From positions 1 to 39,493 of the forward strand of contig WRLV01000012.1 of NCBI GenBank assembly GCA_009777445.1: a stretch of DNA of 39,493 nucleotides. The letters run 5' to 3'. The DNA is from Oscillospiraceae bacterium. Lineage in GTDB: Bacteria > Bacillota > Clostridia > Oscillospirales > Ruminococcaceae. Both the position numbers and the translations under genes were made by a program. Position 1 is the stretch's first letter; the number at the start of each line of letters is the position of its first letter. Below the pieces are notes generated by a model. The model searched no databases and was not told the DNA's origin. It saw nothing but the letters and a program-made list of their open reading frames with translations. Shown here piece after piece: positions 16,808-24,950 of this stretch.

Positions 16808-17224
16808 TTATGCTTCGTCTTCCGGTTCTTCTTCATCTTCATCTTCATCTTCAAAAAAGTCCATAGCTTTGCCGCATTTTGGGCAGGCGAGTTCAACGCC
16901 TTGCAAAACGCTGTAGTCAACTGTTGAAACCCCACCACATTCTTCACAGGTGATTTCGTATAAGTCGTCTTCATCAAAGTCGTCATAATCAGAATAGTCA
17001 AAATCATCGTCAAACTCCTCTTCAAGAAGCTCAACCCTCTCGTCAAGTTCGGCGACAACCTCTGCCATGTCGTCAAAAGTTTCATCGTACTCTTCGATTG
17101 AGAGTGCTATGTCTCTTAAAACGTCAAGAATGGCAAGGGTGATTTTACCCTCGTTTGTGCTTTCGTCAACCTTCAAACCTTCTGCCAACCCCTTGATGTA
17201 GGCAACTTTCTCCAATACAGTCAT
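16808..17224 (-). CDS. CD1247_N-type protein with acidic region and zinc ribbon
   Basis: 138 aa from the ATG at 17224, preceded by AGGTAGGG. The N-terminal half (EKVAYIKGLAEGLKVDESTNEGK...LDVLRDIALSIEE) matches the CD1247_N domain of clostridial proteins of unknown role. A strongly acidic linker (DDDFDYSDYDDFDEDD) and a zinc ribbon follow, with CEEC and CPKC pairs about 22 residues apart, then an acidic tail. Probably a cytoplasmic metal-binding or RNA/protein-interaction protein. It lies between two paralogous small genes downstream of efp. Confidence 0.8.
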   Translation of the reverse strand: MTVLEKVAYIKGLAEGLKVDESTNEGKITLAILDVLRDIALSIEEYDETFDDMAEVVAELDERVELLEEEFDDDFDYSDYDDFDEDDLYEITCEECGGVSTVDYSVLQGVELACPKCGKAMDFFEDEDEDEEEPEDEA

Positions 17225-17290
17225 TTTTAATACCCTACCTTTCATAAAAATATAAAATATAAAATTTACTCTCGTTATTTTGCGGTGGAT

Positions 17291-17455
17291 TTAACCGCCA
17301 TTCAACAATTCCTTTTTTGCTTCTTCATAGGGTTTTAATAATATTCCCTCAGAATTTGCCGCCTTTGCGATAACCCTATACACTTCTTTTGCAGTATCTG
17401 CTTTAAGTGCCGCATCTGCCAATAAAGACAATAATGCTTTTGTTTCATATGCCAT
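17291..17455 (-). CDS. Small paralogous protein, 54 aa
   Basis: MAYETKALLSLLADAALKAD... ends in ...KKELLNGG. It was found by reading the minus strand and is supported by a gap-free match with the 56-aa product at 16562-16732. Conserved positions include MA(Y/F)ETK, LLADAA, the (A/V)NSEG segment and LKPY.EAK. Conservation at protein level and of the GGGGGTTTTA leader argues for a real gene. Function unknown. A 67-aa frame covering the same DNA is a shadow of it. Confidence 0.75.
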   Translation of the reverse strand: MAYETKALLSLLADAALKADTAKEVYRVIAKAANSEGILLKPYEEAKKELLNGG

Positions 17456-17485
17456 AACTTAAAACCCCCTTTTTTCATAACTGCG

Positions 17486-18049
17486 TTATTTATTCGCCCG
17501 TTCCATATACTCGCCGGTTCTCGTGTCAATTCTGACAACCTCGCCTATGTCAATAAAAAGTGGAACCTTAATTTCCGCACCGGTTTCAACAATGGCGGGT
17601 TTAAAGGTATTTGTGGCTGTGTCTCCTTTGAAGCCGGGGTCGGTTTCGTTGATTTTAAGCTCAACAAAGTTCGGCGGCTCAACGCCGAAGACCTTCCCCT
17701 TATAAGACAAAATTTTGCACACCATGTTCTCTTTAACAAACCTAAAGCTGTCGGTTAATTCAGATTTGTTTATGGGAACTTGTTCGTACGTCTCCGAATC
17801 CATGAAATAAAACAAATCACCGTCAGAATAGGTATACTCCATGTCCTTTCTCTCAACGAACGCGCTCGGGAACTTCGCGGTCGGGTTATACGTTTTTTCG
17901 ACAACCGAACCGGTTATTACATTTTTAACTTTAGTGCGGACAAACGCCGAGCCTTTGCCCGGTTTAACGTGTTGAAACTCAACAACCTGCATTACGTTGC
18001 CCTCTTCTTCAAAGGTTATACCGTTTCTGAAATCACCTGCTGATACCAT
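17486..18049 (-). CDS. efp: Translation elongation factor P
   Basis: 187 aa, full-length EF-P with three beta-barrel domains. It enters the E site and relieves ribosome stalling at polyproline. The modifiable loop is PGKGSAF with K32. The C-terminal signature ([11 protein letters not shown]) is present. The ribosome binding site GAAAGGAA precedes the ATG at 18049. Polyproline-containing MltG and other proteins here would be natural clients. It follows the M24 peptidase gene, a neighbourhood also seen in Bacillus (yqhT-efp). Confidence 0.97.
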   Translation of the reverse strand: MVSAGDFRNGITFEEEGNVMQVVEFQHVKPGKGSAFVRTKVKNVITGSVVEKTYNPTAKFPSAFVERKDMEYTYSDGDLFYFMDSETYEQVPINKSELTDSFRFVKENMVCKILSYKGKVFGVEPPNFVELKINETDPGFKGDTATNTFKPAIVETGAEIKVPLFIDIGEVVRIDTRTGEYMERANK

Positions 18050-18132
18050 ATTCTAATTTCCTTTCAGCTTTTTATTTATATTTACTATTATATTTTACTA
18101 TATTTTTGACATTTTTAAAAGTGTCTTTTTAA

Positions 18133-19194
18133 CTAAATTATGATGAGTGATTTTGGTGTTTTTGTCAAATTTATGCACCCGTTTTCTGTCACCGCCACCA
18201 TATCTTCAATTCTGACACCAAACGCGCCCGGAATATATACGCCCGGTTCAATGGTGACAACCATTCCGGCTTTAAGGGTATGCTCGCCCTTCGGCGAAAG
18301 GCTCGGCGGCTCGTGAACCTCTAAACCGACACCATGCCCCACCCCGTGCTTGAAAAATTCGTTGTATCCCCACGCTTCAAGTGTGCTTCGCGCGATGTTG
18401 TCAATCACTTTGCCGGTGATGTCTTCTCTCACCGCCTTCATAGCATCGTTGTTCGCGCTCAAAACAGCGTTATAGACCTCTTTTTGCTTGTCGCTCGGCT
18501 TACCCACGCAAACAGTTCGGCTCATGTCGGAATGGTAACCGTCACAAACAGCCCCGAAGTCAAAAATAATCAACTCACCCTTCTTTAAGGGTTTATCAGT
18601 GGGCGCACTGTGCGCAACAGAGGCGTTTTTCCCGCTTGCAACAATGGTGGGAAAAGAAACATCTTGTGAACCCAACCCCAGCATATAATAATTCAGCAAC
18701 CCTGCCGCTTGCTTCTCAGTCATTCCCTCATGAAGTTTTTGAGTTAACTTATTAAACGCCTTTTCGGCTATCCGTTGGGCGGCAATCATTTTTTTAATCT
18801 CATCATCTGATTTAATCAGACGGTGCTTAATTAAAGTTTCAGATAACCAACCATCGGAAATAAATTTAACATGCGGAAAATCAGTCACCAACTCATTAAG
18901 CTCGCGGATTGTCATTTTGCGATTTTCGACAGAGATTCTGTTGATTTTATGCCGCGCGATTATCTCATTAAACTGCGTTTGGAAGTCGTCTAATAAAATA
19001 ACCTCACACCCCAACGCCTGTTTCTTTGCGTTTTCATAATAACGAGAGTCCACTAACAGATAGCTTTTTGAATCACCCGTAATAAATAAAATTCCCGAAC
19101 TCGAATAGAACCCACTCAAATAACGACGATTAGCGGGAGATTTTATTAACGCCCCTTGCGTGCGGTCTAATCCTCTTGAAACTATGTTCATCAT
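18133..19194 (-). CDS. M24B family aminopeptidase (Xaa-Pro type)
   Basis: 353 aa. An N-terminal creatinase-like domain is followed by a pita-bread metallopeptidase. All five metal ligands are visible: Asp in IFDFGAVCDGYHSDMSRT (two Asp), His in GVGHGVGLEVHEPP, Glu in TIEPGVY and Glu in RIEDMV. It removes N-terminal residues preceding proline. The start overlaps the aroQ stop by 4 nt (ATGA). In Bacillus the YqhT homologue likewise sits next to efp and near aroQ. Confidence 0.93.
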   Translation of the reverse strand: MMNIVSRGLDRTQGALIKSPANRRYLSGFYSSSGILFITGDSKSYLLVDSRYYENAKKQALGCEVILLDDFQTQFNEIIARHKINRISVENRKMTIRELNELVTDFPHVKFISDGWLSETLIKHRLIKSDDEIKKMIAAQRIAEKAFNKLTQKLHEGMTEKQAAGLLNYYMLGLGSQDVSFPTIVASGKNASVAHSAPTDKPLKKGELIIFDFGAVCDGYHSDMSRTVCVGKPSDKQKEVYNAVLSANNDAMKAVREDITGKVIDNIARSTLEAWGYNEFFKHGVGHGVGLEVHEPPSLSPKGEHTLKAGMVVTIEPGVYIPGAFGVRIEDMVAVTENGCINLTKTPKSLIII

Positions 19195-19646
19195 TGCCCT
19201 CTGTTAATCTGATTTCTCTCGCTTAAATAGGTGTCTAACGACATAAGGGCATAAACATACCCTTCTATTCCAAAACCGCAAATTACACCGCGACAAACGG
19301 GCGATATGACCGAATTGTGGCGAAATTCCTCGCGATTATGTACATTCGAGATGTGAACTTCAATCGTCGGAAGTGTCACCGCCGCAATCGCATCACGTAT
19401 AGCATAGCTATAGTGTGTATACGCGCCGGGGTTGATTATGATTCCTTCGGCACTGTCTCGTGCTTGATGTATTATGTTGATGATTTCGCCTTCACTGTTG
19501 CTTTGAAAGAATTCAACCACTCTCCCCATTTGAGATGCAAGCGCACGGACATTTTCGGTAATGCTGTCAAGGGTAATCGTGCCGTAAACCATAATTTCTC
19601 TCTTCCCCAAAAGGTTCAGATTCGGGCCATTAATAATGTAAATCAT
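19191..19646 (-). CDS. aroQ: 3-dehydroquinate dehydratase, type II
   Basis: 151 aa from the ATG at 19646, with AAGGAAGG upstream. It dehydrates 3-dehydroquinate in the shikimate pathway. GPNLNLLGKRE at 7-17, the catalytic loop Tyr21, NPGAYTHYS at 72-80 and the catalytic His98 in EVHISN are all present. The length is normal for the dodecameric type II enzyme. Translationally coupled to the downstream peptidase gene. Confidence 0.96.
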   Translation of the reverse strand: MIYIINGPNLNLLGKREIMVYGTITLDSITENVRALASQMGRVVEFFQSNSEGEIINIIHQARDSAEGIIINPGAYTHYSYAIRDAIAAVTLPTIEVHISNVHNREEFRHNSVISPVCRGVICGFGIEGYVYALMSLDTYLSERNQINRGQ

Positions 19647-19688
19647 TCTTTTAGACCTTCCTTTCACACAAATATTAAATTTAAAATA

Positions 19689-20540
19689 TTAATTTAAAAA
19701 TTTATTATAATAAGTTTTCATCTCAGCGGCATCCTCCGCTTGGGTTCCCTGTGACTCGCAGACTATGCTTGGGGTTAAACCCCTTTTTGCTATAAGTTCG
19801 ATTAGCGGTTCAAAATCCGGGCCATACACCGTGTCCTCAAAAGTCAGGTGGGTTTTCTCGCCGCCATCTGTATACATAATTTTGCTGAAATGTATATGTA
19901 TTTTTTTCAGTCGCTCAAACCCTGCCTTGTTCTCTATTTCGTCTAATATTGCCGCATAATCGTCAATGCTTTTAATTGAACCGCCGTCACGCGCATTGAG
20001 ATGCCCAAAATCGACACAGGGCAAGAACCGCTCAGAAAGAGCGCAGAGTTCTAACACCTCGCTTAGTGTCCCCAACTGATTAACCTTTCCCATTGTTTCG
20101 GGGCAGATTATAACGTCATCGTATAGTCCCCTCTCTTTGAGGGCGGCACTCGCCGCTTTAAGTGTGTCTTTCGCAAGCCACAGTGCCTGTCCGCGTGTGA
20201 TTTTTGAGCAAGAACCCGAATGAACCACGATTTTCTCCGCCCCCAACCGCTTAGCCGCAACAGCCGACTCGACTATATAATCAACGCTTTTAAGCCGCGT
20301 TTGTTCTTTCGTGCTTGAAAGCGAGATATAATACGGGGCGTGAAGCGAGAGGGTAAGCGAATGTTTGTTTTTTAGTTCAGGGGTAAGGCTATAGGTTTTT
20401 TCGCTGATTCTAACCCCACGCCCACACTCAAATTCATAGCCGTTTAAGCCGAAAGAGTGAAGATATTCCGGCAATTCTTCCGGAAATTTCCGCCCCGCAA
20501 AGCTTATTGAATTTCCACCCGGCCCAAAAGATATACTCAT
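19689..20540 (-). CDS. Endonuclease IV-like TIM-barrel protein
   Basis: 283 aa of the AP endonuclease 2/xylose-isomerase-like fold. Most metal-site motifs of endonuclease IV are present: LHAPYYISL, VVHSG, CPETMGK, VDFGHLNA, HIHFSK and a final CES Glu. The Asp-x-His site near THLTF is less typical, so activity on abasic DNA is likely but not certain. The start overlaps the yqeG stop by 4 nt. Confidence 0.82.
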   Translation of the reverse strand: MSISFGPGGNSISFAGRKFPEELPEYLHSFGLNGYEFECGRGVRISEKTYSLTPELKNKHSLTLSLHAPYYISLSSTKEQTRLKSVDYIVESAVAAKRLGAEKIVVHSGSCSKITRGQALWLAKDTLKAASAALKERGLYDDVIICPETMGKVNQLGTLSEVLELCALSERFLPCVDFGHLNARDGGSIKSIDDYAAILDEIENKAGFERLKKIHIHFSKIMYTDGGEKTHLTFEDTVYGPDFEPLIELIAKRGLTPSIVCESQGTQAEDAAEMKTYYNKFLN

Positions 20541-21007
20541 CTGAAATTTTTCTCAATCTTTCTTTTAAATCGCATTAACATTTGTGTCTCTAATTCAAAC
20601 GGTTCAACTAAAATAGTGCGAACACCGCTTAATTTTCCGGCTAAGATGTCGGTGAAAATCTGGTCGCCTGTTACGCATATTTCGTTTTTATTAAGGTTCA
20701 ACTTCTTTACCGCACGGCTAACTCCCCACGGCAACGGCTTCGCCCCAAACGCAATAAACTCTAAAGAAAGTTTTTGTGCAAGCGGTTCAACGCGCTTTTT
20801 CGTGTTGTTTGAAAGCACAACCATTCTCACACCAAGAGTGCGCATTAGCGACAGCCATTCCACAACGCCGACCTCTTCAACGGGTGAGCCGTGAAGAGAA
20901 AGGGTATTGTCTAAATCTAAAATCAGCCCTTTGATGTTGTTGTTATTTAGGAATGTCTCGTCAATATCCGTGACGCTGTGCAAACAAAAATCCGGCTTAA
21001 ACAACAC
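20537..21007 (-). CDS. yqeG: YqeG family HAD phosphatase
   Basis: 156 aa from a GTG at 21007, with GGAGG 9 nt upstream. HAD motif I is DLDNTL (D31, D33); VLSNNTKKR is motif II, the Lys in GAKPLPWG motif III and TGDQIFTD motif IV. The natural substrate is not settled; family members are often phosphatidylglycerophosphate-phosphatase-like or unassigned. It lies near rsfS, yqeK, nadD and yhbY, as in the Bacillus yqeG-yqeK cluster. Confidence 0.9.
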   Translation of the reverse strand: MLFKPDFCLHSVTDIDETFLNNNNIKGLILDLDNTLSLHGSPVEEVGVVEWLSLMRTLGVRMVVLSNNTKKRVEPLAQKLSLEFIAFGAKPLPWGVSRAVKKLNLNKNEICVTGDQIFTDILAGKLSGVRTILVEPFELETQMLMRFKRKIEKNFR

Positions 21008-21076
21008 GTGGCTAACCTCCGAAAATAGACTGTAGAATAGCAGAGCATATAATAATAGAGTGCAGAGAATAGGAAT

Positions 21077-21103
21077 TAAGCGGACTTTAATAAAGTCCGC
21101 TTA
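21077..21103 (-). terminator. Hairpin downstream of rpsU, possible terminator
   Basis: A near-perfect palindrome (TAAGCGGACTTTA/TAAAGTCCGCTTA) lies 5 nt after the rpsU stop. The T-tract on the minus strand is weak (TTAATTCC), so it may be a partial terminator or a stability hairpin. Confidence 0.5.
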
Positions 21104-21108
21104 TACTA

Positions 21109-21285
21109 TTATTTATACTTGCGCTTGCGAGCAGCTTCGGACTTCTTTTTGCGCTTAACCGAAGGCTTTTCGTAATGTTCTCTTTTACGAACCTCAGCAA
21201 GAACGCCATCACGCGCGCATGAACGCTTAAAACGTTTAAGCGCTGTGTCAAGTGATTCGTTCTTTCCAAGACGAACTTCCGCCAT
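21109..21285 (-). CDS. rpsU: 30S ribosomal protein S21
   Basis: 58 aa: [19 protein letters not shown], then [20 protein letters not shown] and a basic tail of Lys and Arg. Sequence and length are typical of Firmicute S21. It was read from the minus strand; a longer overlapping frame is only a shadow. The ribosome binding site AAGGGAGGG precedes the ATG at 21285. It has its own consensus promoter and a downstream hairpin, so it can be expressed separately from the housekeeping block. Confidence 0.97.
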   Translation of the reverse strand: MAEVRLGKNESLDTALKRFKRSCARDGVLAEVRKREHYEKPSVKRKKKSEAARKRKYK

Positions 21286-21354
21286 TTATTTCCCTCCCTT
21301 TGCTCAAAAGCACAGGCTATAATCAAAATAACTGAATATGATGACTACTTTGTT

Positions 21355-21383
21355 ATTATACAACAATATTTTGTTTTTGTCAA
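21355..21383 (-). promoter_or_regulatory. Consensus promoter of rpsU
   Basis: On the minus strand TTGACA (21378-21383), a 17-bp spacer and TATAAT (21355-21360), both hexamers perfect. The leader is about 60 nt. Confidence 0.85.
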
Positions 21384-21410
21384 GAGAAATTTTCCATATT
21401 TATATAAAAT

Positions 21411-21761
21411 TTATATAAATTCTTTTAAAGAGATGTTTTCGCCGTCTGCCCACAGCCTTTCAAGGTCATAAAATTCGCGTGTTTCATCATGAAAAACATG
21501 GACGATTACATCACTGTAGTCTAAAACAACCCAATTTGCCCCGTGATAACCCTCGGTGCGGTTTGGCTTCAGCCCCTCTTTAGCAAGCTTGACTTCAACT
21601 TCGTCCGCTAACGCCTTAACCTGCGCTGAATTAGAGCCGCTTGACAATACAAAATAATTAGAAAGACTCGTTAAGTTTTCCACTTTTATTACTTTTATGT
21701 CTTTTGCTTTCTTATCATCGAGAGCCTTTACGGCAGTTTTAATAATTTCTAAATCGTTCAT
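21411..21761 (-). CDS. rsfS: Ribosome silencing factor RsfS
   Basis: 116 aa from the ATG at 21761 (MNDLEIIKTAVKALDDKKAK). It binds L14 and blocks subunit joining during starvation. The conserved VLSSGSNSAQVKALADEV and the GYHGANWVVLDYSDVIVHVF segment are present. The longer frame to 21815 reads through the dispersed element that provides the AGAAAGGAG ribosome binding site. Order yqeK-rsfS is standard. Confidence 0.95.
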   Translation of the reverse strand: MNDLEIIKTAVKALDDKKAKDIKVIKVENLTSLSNYFVLSSGSNSAQVKALADEVEVKLAKEGLKPNRTEGYHGANWVVLDYSDVIVHVFHDETREFYDLERLWADGENISLKEFI

Positions 21762-21775
21762 TCTTTTAGATATCT

Positions 21776-21834
21776 CCTTTCTGCACAAATGCGTTTTGAA
21801 AGTGCGTTTTCCCATATTTACGAGGATTTATTTT
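21776..21834 (-). repeat. Dispersed 59-bp intercistronic element, copy 2
   Basis: Matches 9-67 with 4 mismatches. Its upstream end encodes the last residues and stop of YqeK (FENKSS after MSK). Its downstream end is the AGAAAGG ribosome binding site of rsfS, so the repeat forms the joint between the two genes. Confidence 0.8.
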
Positions 21835-22414
21835 CAAACTTAGACATCTCCTTCTCCTCGTGTATATTACAATAATAATTATAGGCTTCAAAAGAATATC
21901 GTGCTAATTGCCGTTGTTTTGAAATTATGTCGCTTATTATGTACGTTAATGCTTTTAGCATAGCTAAATCTAAATTTTTGAACGCTAAATCACGATAATA
22001 TTCTACATCGTGAAACTCGCGGTCGTATGAGACCAAGTCGCCCAAATAAACGATTTGCTCTAACGGACTCATATTCGCCTTTCCAATCGTGTGAAAACGA
22101 ATAGCGGAAAGAATTTGCTCATCTTTAATGTTGAAATGACTCTTGCAAAATTCCGCGCCCGCAATAGCGTGCCACAGTTTTGGGTTCTCTCTTTCTATGT
22201 CGCTCACAAACATATTGCTCTGTTCGACTAATGCCTTTAAGTCGTCATGGCTTGCTTCTTTTTTGACATCGTGCAATATTCCTGCTATATAGGCACGCTC
22301 GGTGTCGCAAGAGTGAATTTCGGCAAGCTGTTGACACATTTGCGCCACTGCAACGCTATGTTTAAATCGCTTTTCAGACAAAACCGACTTAATATAGCTC
22401 ATGCTGTCTGACAT
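21818..22414 (-). CDS. yqeK: HD-domain symmetrical Ap4A hydrolase YqeK
   Basis: 198 aa HD-superfamily hydrolase of the YqeK family, which splits diadenosine tetraphosphate into two ADP. Metal ligands include H19 and H48-D49 (GILHDVKKE). AGAGGTG supports the ATG at 22414, inside the end of nadD (26-nt overlap). The C-terminal nine residues (MSKFENKSS) come from a dispersed repeat, so the native family end was probably altered. Confidence 0.92.
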   Translation of the reverse strand: MSDSMSYIKSVLSEKRFKHSVAVAQMCQQLAEIHSCDTERAYIAGILHDVKKEASHDDLKALVEQSNMFVSDIERENPKLWHAIAGAEFCKSHFNIKDEQILSAIRFHTIGKANMSPLEQIVYLGDLVSYDREFHDVEYYRDLAFKNLDLAMLKALTYIISDIISKQRQLARYSFEAYNYYCNIHEEKEMSKFENKSS

Positions 22415-22961
22415 ATTCCATCACCTCTTTCGTAATATACCTCTCGACATCATCACCAGCGGCTATTTTCTCACGAATTTCACTTGAAGACATGGGCAGG
22501 GTTTCGGCGTTTATTAAAATCGCATTCAGTGTGTCAACTGCTTCGCTCACCGCTTCATGCTCACCGTGGTTTCGAGCCACCGCCGCTATTTTGCACAGCT
22601 TTAAAATTCCGCTGTAGTCATTCCACCCTTTAAAACCAAAAAGCATATCTGAGCCGATAATTAAAAACACACTGCTGTCGGGGTAAATTTGCTTGATTTT
22701 TTTAAGGGTGTCAATGGTGTAGCTTTTGCCTGAAATTTCCCCCTCTAAAGCGGAAACTTCTCCTAATTGGGCGAAGGCGATTTTGCACATGTTCAGGCGA
22801 TGTTTAAACTCGGTTCGATTGTCTTTGTGCGGCGACTCGCCACTCGGCATTATTAAGAACTTATCTATCTGTAACGCCGCCGCCGCGCTTTTAACGACAT
22901 TGATATGCCCTTTGTGCGGTGGGTCAAACGCCCCCCCATAAAGCCCGATTTTATATAACAT
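22389..22961 (-). CDS. nadD: Nicotinate-nucleotide adenylyltransferase
   Basis: 190 aa. It transfers AMP from ATP to nicotinate mononucleotide in NAD synthesis. The nucleotidyltransferase motif GGAFDPPHKGH (H16, H19), GSDMLFGFKGW and the C-terminal SSSEIREKI are present. It overlaps yhbY (11 nt) and yqeK (26 nt), forming a tightly coupled cluster. Confidence 0.96.
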   Translation of the reverse strand: MLYKIGLYGGAFDPPHKGHINVVKSAAAALQIDKFLIMPSGESPHKDNRTEFKHRLNMCKIAFAQLGEVSALEGEISGKSYTIDTLKKIKQIYPDSSVFLIIGSDMLFGFKGWNDYSGILKLCKIAAVARNHGEHEAVSEAVDTLNAILINAETLPMSSSEIREKIAAGDDVERYITKEVMEYVRQHELY

Positions 22962-23244
22962 ATTTTCTCTTTTCCGGAGATTTGTTTTGGCGATAAATCA
23001 CAAACCTTGTGCCTATCACCTGAATAACCTGAGCGTTTGTTGCTAAAGCGACATTTTCAGCCGCTTCACGTGCTGAATAATCGCTGTTTTCAAGCACTCT
23101 GAGTTTTACCATTTCGCGCGCTTCTAAGGCATCGCTTATAGATTTAGTCAAGTTTTCGTTTATGCCGCCCTTGCCGATTTGCATAATCGTCTCGATTGAG
23201 TTGGCGTGTTTTCTCAAACCCGCCCTTTGTTTTGAATTTAACAT
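22951..23244 (-). CDS. yhbY: YhbY family RNA-binding protein (CRM domain)
   Basis: 97 aa CRS1/YhbY (CRM) domain protein associated with pre-50S ribosomes. The basic N-terminus (LNSKQRAGLRKHA), the signature IGKGGINENL (the GxxG-like loop) and a C-terminal FVIYR strand are visible. The AGGAGG is 14 nt from the ATG, somewhat far. It is upstream of nadD as in Bacillus. Confidence 0.94.
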   Translation of the reverse strand: MLNSKQRAGLRKHANSIETIMQIGKGGINENLTKSISDALEAREMVKLRVLENSDYSAREAAENVALATNAQVIQVIGTRFVIYRQNKSPEKRKYVI

Positions 23245-23276
23245 TGTTTCAGATTTGTCCTCCTCACACTAACGAG

Positions 23277-23294
23277 AAACGAAAAGTTTCGTTT
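23277..23294. other. Short perfect palindrome upstream of yhbY
   Basis: AAACGAAA and TTTCGTTT flank a 2-nt centre between rdgB and yhbY. It is AT-rich and could be a weak intercistronic hairpin; no T-tract makes it a clear terminator. Confidence 0.35.
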
Positions 23295-23317
23295 TCCCCG
23301 TTTTAGTAGATTTGTTT

Positions 23318-23923
23318 TTAAACTTTAAGATTCGCCCTTTCGCTTATTTCTTTTGAGAATTTTTCCAATGCTTTTGCGCGGTGGCTGATTTTGTTCTTTC
23401 TCTCTGTTTCAATAGTTGCCATGCTTTCGTGTTCGTTAAGCATAAAAACTGGGTCATATCCGAAGCCGTTCTCGCCTGTTAACTTGTTTGCAATAAAACC
23501 CTCAACACAGCCGCTCACCGCAAATTCAACGCCTTCGTCTAATATGCAATGAATCACGCAAACAAACTTAGCCTTTCGTTCAATCGGTGTCTGCCCTGCG
23601 TTAGCTAACTCTTTGATTAAAAACTCACATCTCTCGCGCGCCGAAAGAGACTCGCCGCCATAAATCGCCGTGTGAACGCCCGGAGCGTTATTTAGACATT
23701 CAACTTCTAAGCCGCTGTCGTCGGCAATTACCGGGGCTTTCACAAGCGCATAGACCGCGCGCGCTTTAATTTTTGCGTTTTCAAAAAACGTTGTTCCGTT
23801 CTCCTCGGGTTTTATTTCAACACCCGCCTCAAAAAGTGAGCGTACTTTATAACCCAAAGGCTCTAATATTTGCCTAATTTCAACCAATTTATGCTCATTA
23901 TTCGTCGCTATTGTTATAATCAT
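23318..23923 (-). CDS. rdgB: XTP/dITP pyrophosphatase (RdgB/HAM1)
   Basis: 201 aa from the ATG at 23923 (MIITIATNNEHKLVEI). It hydrolyses XTP, ITP and dITP to monophosphates, cleaning the nucleotide pool. TNNEHK, ADDSGLEV, NGFGYDPVF and NKISHRAKAL are the diagnostic motifs. The upstream in-frame MCPLTRTDL comes from the heptamer-hairpin element and is unlikely to be translated as part of the protein. Confidence 0.95.
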   Translation of the reverse strand: MIITIATNNEHKLVEIRQILEPLGYKVRSLFEAGVEIKPEENGTTFFENAKIKARAVYALVKAPVIADDSGLEVECLNNAPGVHTAIYGGESLSARERCEFLIKELANAGQTPIERKAKFVCVIHCILDEGVEFAVSGCVEGFIANKLTGENGFGYDPVFMLNEHESMATIETERKNKISHRAKALEKFSKEISERANLKV

Positions 23924-23941
23924 CGCTAAACCCCACAAAAA

Positions 23942-24006
23942 TAAATTCAAATCCGTCCGCGTAAGCGGACACAATAACTGTCAATTGTCAATTGTCAACT
24001 GTCAAT
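23942..24006 (-). repeat. Heptamer-hairpin element, copy 2
   Basis: On the minus strand four TTGACA(A/G)-type heptamers (23979-24006), 8 nt, the hairpin at 23955-23970 (GTCCGC/GCGGAC stem, 4-nt loop) and GGATTTGAATTTAT. The array encodes the final QLTVDN and the TGA stop of FtsY. Confidence 0.88.
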
Positions 24007-24929
24007 TGTTCGTCAAAGTTCACTCCTTCAAAAATAGCATCCACAAAGCTTTGGGGTGAGAATGGTTCAAGGTCGTCTTGTTTTTCGCCCACCCCTATAA
24101 ATTTCACCGGAATGTTAAGCTCATTTTTGATTGATATTATAATCCCACCTTTTGCTGTGCCGTCAAGTTTAGTAAGTATGATTCCCGAAATTTCCGTGAC
24201 TTCGTTGAACAGCCTTGCTTGATTAACTGCGTTTTGACCCGTTGTGGCATCTAATGTAAGCAGTGTCTCAAACGTGCTTTCGGGTAACTCTTTTGCGACA
24301 ATTCGCGCTATTTTCTTGAGTTCGTCCATCAGGTGTTTTTTGTTATGAAGTCGCCCTGCCGTGTCGATGATGAGAATGTCAACATCTCGTGCTTTTGCGG
24401 CTCTGCAACTGTCGAACACAACCGCTGACGGGTCGCTTCCCTCGGCGTGTTTTATAATGTCAACACCGGCGCGCTCAACCCAGGTGTCAAGCTGTTCTAT
24501 TGCTGCGGCGCGAAAAGTGTCTGCCGCGCAAACCAAGACTTTTTTACCCTCGTTTTTAAATTTGGCAGAGAGTTTGCCTACGGTGGTGGTCTTTCCTCCA
24601 CCATTAACCCCGATGATTAAGATAACCGTCGGCTTTGTCGGCAAGTCAAGCTCGTTGCCGCCCGAAAGCATTTTTGCAATAATATCCTTGAGGATTTCCA
24701 CCGCCTTGTTAACGTCTGTCTCGTTTGCTTTTTTCAAAGCAACGCGGAGTTGATTACAAATATCGTTTGCAGTAACCCCCCCTATATCAGACAAAATCAA
24801 GGTTTCTTCCAGCTCATCAAAAAACGCCTCGTCTATTTTTTTAAACGACTTCATAATCCCGGCGATTTTTTCAGAAAAGCTGTCTTTAGTTTTCTTAAGC
24901 CCCTGCTTAATCTTATCGAATAATCCCAT
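23988..24929 (-). CDS. ftsY: Signal recognition particle receptor FtsY
   Basis: 313 aa from the ATG at 24929, preceded by GGGAGAA. It has the NG GTPase core without a long acidic A domain. The P-loop GVNGGGKTTTVGKL, DTFRAAAIEQLDTW, DTAGRLHNK and TKLDGTAKGG are all present. It docks SRP-ribosome complexes at the membrane. Upstream in-frame codons (MCPLARTDLK...) are repeat-derived. The last residues (QLTVDN) and the stop come from heptamer repeats. It follows smc, as in Bacillus. Confidence 0.97.
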   Translation of the reverse strand: MGLFDKIKQGLKKTKDSFSEKIAGIMKSFKKIDEAFFDELEETLILSDIGGVTANDICNQLRVALKKANETDVNKAVEILKDIIAKMLSGGNELDLPTKPTVILIIGVNGGGKTTTVGKLSAKFKNEGKKVLVCAADTFRAAAIEQLDTWVERAGVDIIKHAEGSDPSAVVFDSCRAAKARDVDILIIDTAGRLHNKKHLMDELKKIARIVAKELPESTFETLLTLDATTGQNAVNQARLFNEVTEISGIILTKLDGTAKGGIIISIKNELNIPVKFIGVGEKQDDLEPFSPQSFVDAIFEGVNFDEQLTVDN

Positions 24930-24950
24930 TAAATTCTCCCTTCTATACAG

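Noticed and set aside
17335-17538. 67-aa frame near efp
   Set aside because: A shadow of the 54-aa gene at 17291-17455, which has a conserved paralogue.
21087-21326. 79-aa frame over the S21 gene
   Set aside because: It is a different frame over rpsU (21109-21285), whose 58-aa product matches S21.
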